This document shows positions 14,352 through 21,426 of a DNA stretch of 32,718 bases, in pieces. Both the position numbers and the translations under genes were made by a program. This DNA is from CAVSZB01 sp964420395 (lineage in GTDB: Bacteria; Krumholzibacteriota; Krumholzibacteriia; LZORAL124-64-63), in contig CAYQTJ010000016.1 of assembly GCA_964420395.1 (NCBI GenBank), forward strand, positions 1 to 32,718, given 5' to 3'. Every line of letters begins with the position of its first letter. Position 1 is the first letter of the stretch. Under the pieces are notes generated by a model. The model did no database searches. It had not been told where the DNA came from and saw only the letters and a list, made by a program, of their open reading frames with translations.

Positions 14352-14849
14352 ATGCCCGCGGAAAAGACCAAGGAAATGGAAGACCTGGCCATCCGGCAGA
14401 AGGAAAAGGCCTTTCAGGACTTCATACAGGCGAAGGGCCTCAAGACCACCCGGCAGCGCAACACGATCGTCGGCGTCTTCTTCCGCCTGCGCGGCCACAT
14501 CTCCGTGGAGGAGCTGCTGCGCGAGGTGAAGAAGGTCAACCCCAAGATCGGGTATGCGACGGTCTATCGGACGCTGCATCTGCTGACGGAAAGCGCGCTG
14601 GTGGAGGAGCGGCGGTTCGGCGACGGGCTGGCGCGTTACGAGGGGCGTTCGGAGGTCGAGCACCACGATCACATGATCTGTCTCGAGTGCGGCCAGATCT
14701 CCGAGTTCTTCAACCCGCACCTCGAGGCGTTGCAGGAGAAGCTGGCCCACGACCACAAATTCAAGATCTACCGCCACCGTCTCGAGCTCTACGGCTCCTG
14801 CGAAGACGGCGAATCGTGCCAGCGCCGGCGCCAGAAGGCCGGCGACTAG
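14352..14849 (+). CDS. fur: Fur-family metal-responsive transcriptional regulator
   Basis: 165 residues from ATG 14352; GGAGG at 14341-14345. Residues 15-90 are the winged helix (LKTTRQRNTIVGVFF ... KIGYATVYRTLHLL). The metal-binding dimerisation domain contains HHDHMICLECG (CLEC, first pair of the structural zinc site) and a C-terminal C-x4-C (GSCEDGESC) as the second pair; His and Glu residues of the regulatory site are present (EHHDH, FKIYRHRLELYG). Fur proteins repress iron-uptake genes when Fe(II) is abundant. Directly upstream of feoB, about 50 bases away, so probably co-transcribed and autoregulated. The first 20 residues (KTKEMEDLAIRQKEKA) form a charged extension often seen outside Proteobacteria. 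Zur or PerR cannot be excluded from sequence, but the feoB context favours iron. Confidence 0.88.
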   Translation: MPAEKTKEMEDLAIRQKEKAFQDFIQAKGLKTTRQRNTIVGVFFRLRGHISVEELLREVKKVNPKIGYATVYRTLHLLTESALVEERRFGDGLARYEGRSEVEHHDHMICLECGQISEFFNPHLEALQEKLAHDHKFKIYRHRLELYGSCEDGESCQRRRQKAGD

Positions 14850-14897
14850 CCACGACGCGACGGGGCGGTTTATGGCCCGGAAGCGAGCGCCCGGAAT

Positions 14898-16865
14898 ATG
14901 GATACCGCCACCGCGGACGTGGCCGGGGACGTGCTGCTGCTCGTCGGCAACCCGAACGTCGGCAAGAGCGCCCTCTTCAGCCACCTGACGGGCAAGTACG
15001 TCACAGTCTCCAACTATCCCGGCACGACCGTCGATCTGACGCGCGGCCGCCATCGCGGCAACGCGCGCGAGTACGAGGTCGTCGACACGCCGGGCGTCTA
15101 CTCCCTGCACCCCCAGTCCGAAGATGAGCTGGTCACCCGCGACCTGCTGCTCGCGCATCCCCACGCCACCGTGATCCTGGTCCTCGACGCCAAGAACCTG
15201 GCTCGCGGGCTCCTGCTGGCCCAGCAGCTCGGGGAGCTCGGCACGCCGTTCTGCGTGGCGCTGAACATGGCCGACGAGGCGCTCAGCCAGGGCCTGCGTA
15301 TCGACGAGGCCGCCCTGGCGGAGGCCCTGGGCGTGCCGGTGGTGCCGACCGTCGCCACCTCCGGCCGCGGGATCGACGCGCTCGCCGCCGCGCTCGCCGA
15401 GGCTCGGGTGGGGCGCTTCCGCGGCGCCTTCCCCCCGGAGATTGAGGCCGCGCTCGACCGGCTTGCCGCGGTGCTGGCGGAGGCGGCCGGGGTTCCGTCC
15501 GCCCGGCTGCTGGCCCTGGCCGCCCTGCAGGAACCGGCCTCGCTGCCGGCCCCCCTGCGTGCGACGCTCGGGTCGGAGGGGCTGGCCCGCCTGGAGGCGA
15601 TCGCCGCCCCGGTGCGCCGGCTCTACAGCGTTCCCCTGGCGAGCGCGCTCACGGCCACTCGGCTGGGCGAGGTCGGCGCCCTGGTGCGGCGGATCCAGAA
15701 CCAGTCGGCGGTCGGGCCGGGCGGCCTGGCGTCGCGCCTCGGCAGCATCGCCGTGCACCCCGTCGCTGGCCTGTTCGCCGCGCTCGGCGTGCTGCTGGTC
15801 GTCTACCAGTTCGTCGGGGTGTTCGGGGCCGGCGTGCTCGTCGGCTGGCTGGAGGACGGGCTGTTCGGACGCCTGCTCAATCCCCTGCTCACCGCGGGGG
15901 CGGCCCGCTTCGTGCCGTGGACGCCGCTGCGGGACTTCCTCGTGGGCGAGTACGGGCTGTTCACGATGGCGCTCACCTACAGCCTGGCGATCATCCTCCC
16001 GGTCGTCGGCACCTTCTTCATCGCGTTCGGCGTGCTCGAGGACTCCGGTTACATGCCACGCCTCGCGGTGATGGCCAACCGCTTCTTCCGTCGCATGGGC
16101 CTCCACGGCAAGGCGGTCCTGCCGATGATCCTCGGTCTCGGCTGCGACACCATGGCCACCCTCACCGCGCGCATCATGGAGACCCGCAAGGAGCGGATCC
16201 TCGTCACCCTGCTGCTCGCCCTCGGGGTGCCGTGCTCCGCGCAGCTGGGCGTGATCCTCGGCATGCTCGGCACGGTCTCCTTCGGCGGGGTGCTGATCTG
16301 GGTGGGGGTAGTGACGGCGGTCATGTTGACGACCGGGGCCGTGGCGGCGCGCCTGTTGCCGGGCGCCGGCAGCGACTTCATCCTCGAACTGCCGCCGATG
16401 CGGGTGCCGGGAATCCGCAACATCCTGATCAAGACCGGCGCACGGATCGAGTGGTACCTGAAGGAAGCGGTGCCGCTCTTCGTGCTCGGCACGATCCTGC
16501 TGTTCGCGCTCGATCGCCTGCACCTGCTGGTCGCCATCCGCGACGGGGCGGCGCCCGTCGTGCAGGCGCTGCTCGGCCTGCCCGAGCGGGCCACGGACGC
16601 GTTCCTCATCGGCTTCCTGCGCCGGGACTACGGCGCGGCGGGCCTGTACGACCTGCAGCGGCAGGGGCTGATGGACGGTCGGCAGGTCGTGGTCAGTCTC
16701 GTGGTCATCACCCTGTTCGTGCCCTGCATCGCGAATTTCTTCGTGATGATCAAGGAACGAGGGCTGCGCACGGCGCTGGCCATCGCCGGCGTGATCGTGG
16801 TCATCGCGCTGGGCGTGGGTGGCGCGCTCAACTGGTCCCTGCGCCTGCTGGGGGTCGAGCCTTGA
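14898..16865 (+). CDS. feoB: Ferrous iron transporter FeoB
   Basis: 655 residues. The N-terminal GTPase has G1 GNPNVGKS (17-24), G2 around YPGTTVD, G3 DTPG (63-66) and G4 NMAD (123-126), followed by a helical GDI-like region to about 270. The membrane part holds the two Gate repeats with several transmembrane helices: GVLEDSGYMPRLA, GLGCDTMATLTAR and PCSAQLGVILGML are the family's pore motifs with the conserved Cys. FeoB imports Fe(II) across the inner membrane. It is shorter than the E. coli protein (about 770 residues), consistent with the compact FeoB forms. The stop TGA overlaps the TTG start of the next small gene, so the two are translationally coupled. Confidence 0.95.
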   Translation: MDTATADVAGDVLLLVGNPNVGKSALFSHLTGKYVTVSNYPGTTVDLTRGRHRGNAREYEVVDTPGVYSLHPQSEDELVTRDLLLAHPHATVILVLDAKNLARGLLLAQQLGELGTPFCVALNMADEALSQGLRIDEAALAEALGVPVVPTVATSGRGIDALAAALAEARVGRFRGAFPPEIEAALDRLAAVLAEAAGVPSARLLALAALQEPASLPAPLRATLGSEGLARLEAIAAPVRRLYSVPLASALTATRLGEVGALVRRIQNQSAVGPGGLASRLGSIAVHPVAGLFAALGVLLVVYQFVGVFGAGVLVGWLEDGLFGRLLNPLLTAGAARFVPWTPLRDFLVGEYGLFTMALTYSLAIILPVVGTFFIAFGVLEDSGYMPRLAVMANRFFRRMGLHGKAVLPMILGLGCDTMATLTARIMETRKERILVTLLLALGVPCSAQLGVILGMLGTVSFGGVLIWVGVVTAVMLTTGAVAARLLPGAGSDFILELPPMRVPGIRNILIKTGARIEWYLKEAVPLFVLGTILLFALDRLHLLVAIRDGAAPVVQALLGLPERATDAFLIGFLRRDYGAAGLYDLQRQGLMDGRQVVVSLVVITLFVPCIANFFVMIKERGLRTALAIAGVIVVIALGVGGALNWSLRLLGVEP

Positions 16866-17092
16866 CATCGCCCGGCGCCGAGTCGACCATCCAGTGTCCG
16901 CTGTGCGGCTATCGCTTCGTCCTGAGTGACCTGTCCTGTCACTCGCACTGTCCGCTCAGTCGCGGCTGCCGGGTCATCTGCTGCCCGCACTGCTCACTCA
17001 GCTTCCTCGGCCCGCGGCGACCGGCGACTCCGGAGCCGGGGCGGGAAGGACTCTGGCGCCGGTTATGGAAAAGACCCACCGCGAAGCCCTAG
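16862..17092 (+). CDS. Small Cys-rich FeoB-companion protein
   Basis: 76 residues from TTG 16862, which overlaps the feoB stop (TTGA). It carries CPLCGYRF, a C-x3-H-x-C group (CHSHC), SRGC, and CCPHC, that is four Cys clusters able to bind one or two metal ions. The C-terminal third is basic and Pro-rich. Small proteins with this CPLCGY...HCPLSRGC...CCPHC pattern are, from memory, found next to FeoB in other bacteria; a function in iron handling or in activating FeoB is inferred from position only. It overlaps the following gene by 28 bases. Confidence 0.75.
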   Translation: MTSPGAESTIQCPLCGYRFVLSDLSCHSHCPLSRGCRVICCPHCSLSFLGPRRPATPEPGREGLWRRLWKRPTAKP

Positions 17093-17727
17093 AGGATCTG
17101 CTGGAGGCGGTGTGGCTCCGTCGCGAGGCGGGGCGCACGTTCGCCGCGTCGCGCCATCGGGTCCGGCAGGAGAGTCCCGACCCGGCGGAGGTCGCCCGCC
17201 GGGCGGCGGCCGAGGGGCTGGTGGAGGTGACGGAGGGCAGGGTCACGCTCACCGCGTCGGGCGATGCGCTGGCGGCGTCGGTGGTGCGGCGCCACCGCCT
17301 CGCCGAACGGCTCTACACCGACCTCCTGCAGGGACACGAGGCGGGCCAGCAGTCGTTCGCCTGCCGCTTCGAGCACATCCTGAGCGAGGAGGTGACCGCG
17401 GCGGTCTGCACCCTGCTGGGCCATCCGCCCACCTGCCCGCACGGCCACGCGATCCCGCCGGGCGACTGCTGCCGCCGGGCGGCCCGCGAGGTGCGGCCGG
17501 TCGTGCGCCCGCTCAGCGACTTCCCGCCCGGCGCGTCGGTGCGCATCGTGTTCCTGACGCCGAAGTTCCACCAGCGGCTCGACCGGTTGAGCAGCTTCGG
17601 CGTGCTGCCGGGGGCGATCGTGCGCCTCCACCAGAAGCACCCGGCCTGCGTGCTGCGCGTCGGGGCGACGGAGGTGGCCATTGAGCGGGAAGTGGCGGGA
17701 GAGATCTATGCCATCGGCGTCGATTGA
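17065..17727 (+). CDS. DtxR/MntR-like metal sensor with C-terminal FeoA domain and degenerate HTH
   Basis: 220 residues from ATG 17065. Residues 70-140 contain the DtxR metal-binding and dimer segment (VVRRHRLAERLY, CRFEHILSEEV, LLGHPPTCPHGHAIP, then GDCC). Residues 147-218 are a FeoA/SH3 domain (PLSDFPPGASVRI ... LRVGATEVAIEREVAGEIYAI). The first 65 residues should be the winged helix, but the usual recognition-helix sequence (like VSPPTVTEML) is absent; an Arg/Ala-rich segment (RTFAASRHRVRQ) takes its place. The protein may thus sense Fe(II) or Mn(II) and act through its FeoA domain on FeoB instead of on DNA. This last point is inference. It overlaps the downstream alr gene by 20 bases. Confidence 0.8.
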   Translation: MEKTHREALEDLLEAVWLRREAGRTFAASRHRVRQESPDPAEVARRAAAEGLVEVTEGRVTLTASGDALAASVVRRHRLAERLYTDLLQGHEAGQQSFACRFEHILSEEVTAAVCTLLGHPPTCPHGHAIPPGDCCRRAAREVRPVVRPLSDFPPGASVRIVFLTPKFHQRLDRLSSFGVLPGAIVRLHQKHPACVLRVGATEVAIEREVAGEIYAIGVD

Positions 17728-18898
17728 GCCGGCGCCGCCCGGCGTTCCGGACGGGGACGAGGGCTGGCTGCGCATCGAGGTCGACCGGGCGGCCCTGCGG
17801 CACAACGCCGCGCTGTTCCGCGCTCTCGCGCAGCCGTCCGCACGGCTGATGGCCGTCGTCAAGGCGGACGGCTACGGCCACGGGATCGTCATCGCCGCCC
17901 GTGCTTTCCTCGACGGGGGAGCCGATCTGCTCGGCGTACACGCCGTGGCGGAGGCGCAGAGCCTGCGCGTCGCCGGCGTGCGCGCGCCGATCCTGATCCT
18001 CGGGCCGCTCCCCGGCGCGGGGGTGGCGCTCGCACGGCGGCTCCGCTGCGAGATCACCGTAGGTTCGCTGGCGGGACTGGACGCGGCGGTGGCGGCGGCC
18101 GGGGCGCCGGGCGACACGCCGCTGCCGGTCCATCTGAAGGTGGAGACCGGCGTGAATCGGCAGGGAATCGTGGAGGGGGAGCTCGATGCCGCCCTGTCCC
18201 GCCTGGCCGCCGCGCCGGGCCTGCGGCTGAGCGGGCTGAGCAGCCACTTCGCCGACATCGAGGACACCACCGATCACACGTTCGCCAACGCGCAAATGGC
18301 CCGCTTCGAGGCCTGGCGGGCGGCTCTCGCCGCGCGCGGCCACGGCGCTCTGGAGCACCACATGTCGTGCAGCGCGGCCGCCATCCTGTGGCCGGAATCG
18401 CACCGGGCGCTGGTGCGGATCGGCGTCTCGGCCTACGGAATCTGGCCCTCGCGGGAGAGCCGGGTGTCGGCGCGCGGCGCCGGTCGCGGCGAACTGGCGC
18501 TGCGCCCGGCGCTCACCTGGAGCTGCGGCGTTTCCCAGGTCCGCACGGTCCCGGCCGGCGAGACCGTCGGCTACGGCCGCACCTGGAAGGCGCCGGTGGA
18601 GAGCCGCATCGCCCTGCTGCCGGTCGGCTACGCGGACGGCTGGCCCCGGGCGCTGTCCGGCCGGGCGCACGTCCTGCTGCGCGGCGCGCGGGCGCCGCTG
18701 CGCGGCCGGATCTGCATGAACCTCTGCATGGCGGACGTGACCCACATTCCCGGCGTGGCGGCCGGCGAGCGCGCCGTGCTGCTCGGCCGCCAGGGCGATG
18801 AGACGATCAGCGCGGAACTGCTGGCCGACTGGCTCGGCACCATCCCGTACGAGGTCCTGACGCTGCCCGGGGCGTCGTGGGTGCGGACGGCGGTCTGA
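17708..18898 (+). CDS. alr: Alanine racemase
   Basis: 396 residues from ATG 17708 (GGGAGAG just upstream; TTG 17681 is a less likely start). PLP-dependent enzyme converting L-alanine to D-alanine for peptidoglycan. The PLP lysine is K52 in AVVKADGYGHG; the other catalytic residue, Tyr, is Y289 in TVGYGRTW. Further family motifs are HLKVETGVNRQGI, RIGVSAYGIWP, ALLPVGYADGWPR and GRICMNLCMADVT. The beginning is a 19-residue extension before the barrel. It overlaps the DtxR-like gene and is thereby placed in the iron operon, an unusual partner that may just be a matter of shared transcription. Confidence 0.95.
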   Translation: MPSASIEPAPPGVPDGDEGWLRIEVDRAALRHNAALFRALAQPSARLMAVVKADGYGHGIVIAARAFLDGGADLLGVHAVAEAQSLRVAGVRAPILILGPLPGAGVALARRLRCEITVGSLAGLDAAVAAAGAPGDTPLPVHLKVETGVNRQGIVEGELDAALSRLAAAPGLRLSGLSSHFADIEDTTDHTFANAQMARFEAWRAALAARGHGALEHHMSCSAAAILWPESHRALVRIGVSAYGIWPSRESRVSARGAGRGELALRPALTWSCGVSQVRTVPAGETVGYGRTWKAPVESRIALLPVGYADGWPRALSGRAHVLLRGARAPLRGRICMNLCMADVTHIPGVAAGERAVLLGRQGDETISAELLADWLGTIPYEVLTLPGASWVRTAV

Positions 18899-18908
18899 AG
18901 GAGGCGTC

Positions 18909-19397
18909 GTGTTGGACGGGATTCGCGGTTTCTTCGCGGCGCACGTGGCGCCGGCGGCGCCGGCGGCGCCGGGTGCCCGCCGGCTCGAGGTCGCCGTCTG
19001 TGCGCTGTTGCTGGAGGCTGCCCACGCGGACGCGGACTTCTCGGCGGCCGAGCGGGAACTGGTCGGCGCGCTGCTCGGCGAACGCTTCCAACTGGCCGGC
19101 GCCGAGGTGCGGGAGCTGATCGCGCTCGCGGAGGCGGAGCGCGCGCGCACCACCGATCTCTACGGCTTCACCCGACTGATCGCGGAAACCTACGATGACG
19201 CCGGCAAGCGCAAGCTGCTCGAGATGCTCTGGCAGGTGATCTACAGCGACGCCCGCCTCGAGGCCCACGAGGACGCGCTGATGCACAAGCTGGCGCACCT
19301 GCTCGGCCTGCACCATGCGGACCTGATCGCCCTGAAGCTGCGCGTCAAGGGGAGCGGGGCCGCGGGCGGGGACCCGTCGCCGCCGCCACCCGACTGA
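18909..19397 (+). CDS. TerB-like protein
   Basis: 162 residues from GTG 18909, AAGGAGG just before it. The core (about residues 18-140) is all-helical with the TerB pattern: VAVCALLLEAAHADADFSAAERELV, then LLEMLWQVIYSDARLEAHEDALMHKLAHLLGL, which gives paired acidic residues (DADFSAAE, DARLEAHE) likely to bind a metal ion. TerB-like domains occur in tellurite-resistance proteins and as stand-alone proteins near membranes. The exact function of this one is unknown. It closes the operon that starts at fur, 10 bases after alr. Confidence 0.8.
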   Translation: MLDGIRGFFAAHVAPAAPAAPGARRLEVAVCALLLEAAHADADFSAAERELVGALLGERFQLAGAEVRELIALAEAERARTTDLYGFTRLIAETYDDAGKRKLLEMLWQVIYSDARLEAHEDALMHKLAHLLGLHHADLIALKLRVKGSGAAGGDPSPPPPD

Positions 19398-19417
19398 GCC
19401 GCGCCCGCCCGACCGCG

Positions 19418-19457
19418 GCTGTACCGCGCGCGGCCGGCCTGCCGCTCCAGGTACAGC
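19418..19457. promoter_or_regulatory. Inverted repeat upstream of a sigma-54 promoter
   Basis: GCTGTACC (19418-19425) and GGTACAGC (19450-19457) form a perfect 8-bp dyad with 24 bases between. It lies about 75-115 bases before the -24 element at 19532, a usual location for an activator site. It could also be a hairpin ending the iron operon, though no T-tract follows. Confidence 0.4.
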
Positions 19458-19531
19458 GCCGGACGCTCCCGCCGGATCGGATCCTGTCACAACACCCTGC
19501 CGGAACAGCAGTTGGACTGCTTTCGACCCGC

Positions 19532-19547
19532 TGGCACCCGGGCTGCA
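19532..19547 (+). promoter_or_regulatory. Sigma-54 promoter of the lipoprotein gene
   Basis: TGGCACCCGGGCTGCA: TGGCAC is perfect, CTGCA replaces TTGCA, and GG and GC are 10 bases apart. Transcription should start near 19558, leaving a leader of about 65 bases. Confidence 0.7.
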
Positions 19548-19624
19548 TCCGGCGGAGGCCGGCAATGCGGTCGCCACTCTCCGGCGACGCCACTCGGGAC
19601 GATCCTGACGCGGAGGTTGATGAC

Positions 19625-20764
19625 ATGAAGCTGCGGACCCCGCTTTTGCTGGCCGGGCTGGCCCTGGTCGCGGCGCTCGGCCTGGCCGGGTGCGGCACCG
19701 ACCGGGCCACGACCACGGCCACCGAAGGCACGGCCGACGACTATGCCACCCTCGACCTAGACGCCGAATTCGGCGGCCTGACCGCCACCGACGAGCCGGC
19801 GGCGTTCGGCGACGCCGCCCTCGAGCAGGCGATCCTGGCGGAAGCCGGAGAGGAGGCCGATGACCCGCTCGCGGTCGACCCGCAGGTGGCGCAGCTCGAG
19901 GCGCTCGCCGTCGCCGCGGACGACTCCGCGGCCCCCCCGCGCCCGCGCGTCACGTTCCTGCGCATCGTCTGGGGCGTGCTGGACAGCCCCGCCGACACCC
20001 TCGGCGCGGCCGACGAGGGGCCGGACAGAGTCGACTGGACGGGGCGGATCCAGGTGGACAGGGGCCTGGTCATCGTGCGGCGCGTGATCAGCTTCGAGCG
20101 CCCCCGCGATCACCTGCTGCCCCGCCTGGACCGTCGCACCGTGGACTGGGTGTCGCACACCGGCCCGCGCAGCGACGGGCTGCTGATCGAGGTCCTCGAG
20201 CCGCCGGTCCGGCCCGATTCCACCGGCGCCCTGCCGCCGCCCAATCGGTTGCGGTTCCGGACCGCTCCCTACAGCGCCGAATTCGTGGTGGAGGAACTCG
20301 TCGGTCTCGACGCCACCTACCCGGTGCTGCCGGAGGGGAACGCGATCCACTTCACCGGCTTCCGTCCCGACATCTGTCCGCGGGGCTTCCTGGCCGGCTT
20401 CTGGCAGGCGCGCAGCGACTCGGCCGGCACGTTCCGCGGCCGCTGGCTCGGCCTGCAGGGGCGCAGCGACGGCTTCCTGCGCGGCGGCTACGGCTACGAC
20501 AGCGAAGGGCACCGCGTCCTGGTGGGCAAGTGGATCGGGACGGGTGGGCGGTTCCGCGGCCTGCTGCGCGGAACCTGGGAGCCGTCGCCCGAGCCGGGCC
20601 GGGGGCGGTTCGCCGGTCACTGGGTCAATGCGGCCGGCACCGTGGAGGGGGATTTCGGCGGCGGATTCCTGGCCGCCCCGGAGAGCCCCGGCGGCTTCTT
20701 CGCGGGGCGCTGGGCGGCGCTTTGCCCCCGCGTGGCGGAGCCGGACCAGCTCCGGAGGCCATGA
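19625..20764 (+). CDS. Lipoprotein with Gly/Trp strand repeats, unknown function
   Basis: 379 residues from ATG 19625, GGAGG at 19612-19616. The N-terminus is a lipoprotein signal with lipobox L-A-G-C (lipidated Cys23). Residues 25-110 are a low-complexity acidic Ala/Asp/Glu linker. Residues 110-250 form an unknown strand-rich domain. The C-terminal third repeats a short glycine-aromatic unit: FLAGFW, FRGRWLG, FLRGGYGY, LVGKWIG, FRGLLRGTW, FAGHWV, VEGDFGGGF, FFAGRW. This reads as a MORN-like series of hairpins, probably a surface- or periplasm-exposed platform. Not recognised as a named family. It is controlled by its own sigma-54 promoter, and a strong hairpin terminator follows the stop. 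Confidence 0.75.
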   Translation: MKLRTPLLLAGLALVAALGLAGCGTDRATTTATEGTADDYATLDLDAEFGGLTATDEPAAFGDAALEQAILAEAGEEADDPLAVDPQVAQLEALAVAADDSAAPPRPRVTFLRIVWGVLDSPADTLGAADEGPDRVDWTGRIQVDRGLVIVRRVISFERPRDHLLPRLDRRTVDWVSHTGPRSDGLLIEVLEPPVRPDSTGALPPPNRLRFRTAPYSAEFVVEELVGLDATYPVLPEGNAIHFTGFRPDICPRGFLAGFWQARSDSAGTFRGRWLGLQGRSDGFLRGGYGYDSEGHRVLVGKWIGTGGRFRGLLRGTWEPSPEPGRGRFAGHWVNAAGTVEGDFGGGFLAAPESPGGFFAGRWAALCPRVAEPDQLRRP

Positions 20765-20772
20765 CGGCGGCG

Positions 20773-20806
20773 GGCGGGAGGCGGCCCGGCAGGGTCGCCT
20801 CCCGCC
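20773..20806. terminator. Strong bidirectional hairpin between convergent genes
   Basis: GGCGGGAGGCG (20773-20783) pairs with CGCCTCCCGCC (20796-20806). Inside, CCC and GGG plus one G-U extend the stem to 15 bp around a GGCA loop. There is no T-tract on either side. It lies between the stops at 20764 (+) and 20818 (-). Confidence 0.65.
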
Positions 20807-20817
20807 GCGCGTCGGGG

Positions 20818-21414
20818 TCAGCCCCGCTCGATCTCCAGCGGACCCGCGTGCACCAGCGGGTGCGCCACCAGCCGGCGGCGCGCCTCGATCACCAGATCGA
20901 CGCGGCCGCCGATCGATCCCTCCCCCCGGATCTCGTAGTCGTGGGCCGGCGAGTAGGCCTCGAGCCCCTTCGCCTCCGGGTCGACGGTCTCGATCGGTTC
21001 GCCCCCCTCGACGGTCAGTCCGGCCGGCAACTCCTTCAGCAGGGCCTGGATCTCCTCGCCGTAGCGTCGCGCGAACGCCTGGTAGCGGAAGGGGAAGCGC
21101 GCGGCGCGCACGCGGCCCTCCCCGGCGAGGCGCAGCCCCGCTTCGCTCTCGAGGCGCGCGCTCACGGCGACGAGCCGGTCGCGCGTCGTCTGGTCGACGA
21201 TGGCGCGGCACTCGTGGGGCGACAGGCCGACCATGCCGCGCAGCCGGTCGCCGAGCGAGCGTCCGGCCGGCGGCTGCTCCGGCGGGAACTCCAGGTAGCC
21301 GGCGTGCCCCGCGCCGAGGAGCAGCCCGCACAGGAAGCCGCGCCCCGCCTCGGGCATCCCTTCGAGCACCACTTCGAAGAAGTCCGGCACGGACGCTGAA
21401 TGGTTGGCGGTCAT
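20818..21414 (-). CDS. Unknown protein co-transcribed with the NhaD-type antiporter
   Basis: 198 residues; ATG at 21414-21412 with AAGGAG upstream, 12 bases after the antiporter stop. The N-terminal half is helical (DFFEVVLEGMPEAGRGFLCGLLLGAG, then SPHECRAIVDQTTRDRLVAV), the C-terminal half strand-rich (IRGEGSIGGRVDLVIEARRRLV). No signal peptide and no clear membrane segment. Not recognised. Its tight position behind the antiporter suggests a cytoplasmic partner or regulator, but no motif supports this directly. Confidence 0.65.
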   Translation of the reverse strand: MTANHSASVPDFFEVVLEGMPEAGRGFLCGLLLGAGHAGYLEFPPEQPPAGRSLGDRLRGMVGLSPHECRAIVDQTTRDRLVAVSARLESEAGLRLAGEGRVRAARFPFRYQAFARRYGEEIQALLKELPAGLTVEGGEPIETVDPEAKGLEAYSPAHDYEIRGEGSIGGRVDLVIEARRRLVAHPLVHAGPLEIERG

Positions 21415-21426
21415 CAGCGCAACTCC

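Noticed and set aside
14295..16868. Minus-strand open frame of 857 codons opposite fur and feoB
   Set aside because: Shadow frame; both plus-strand genes are unmistakable.
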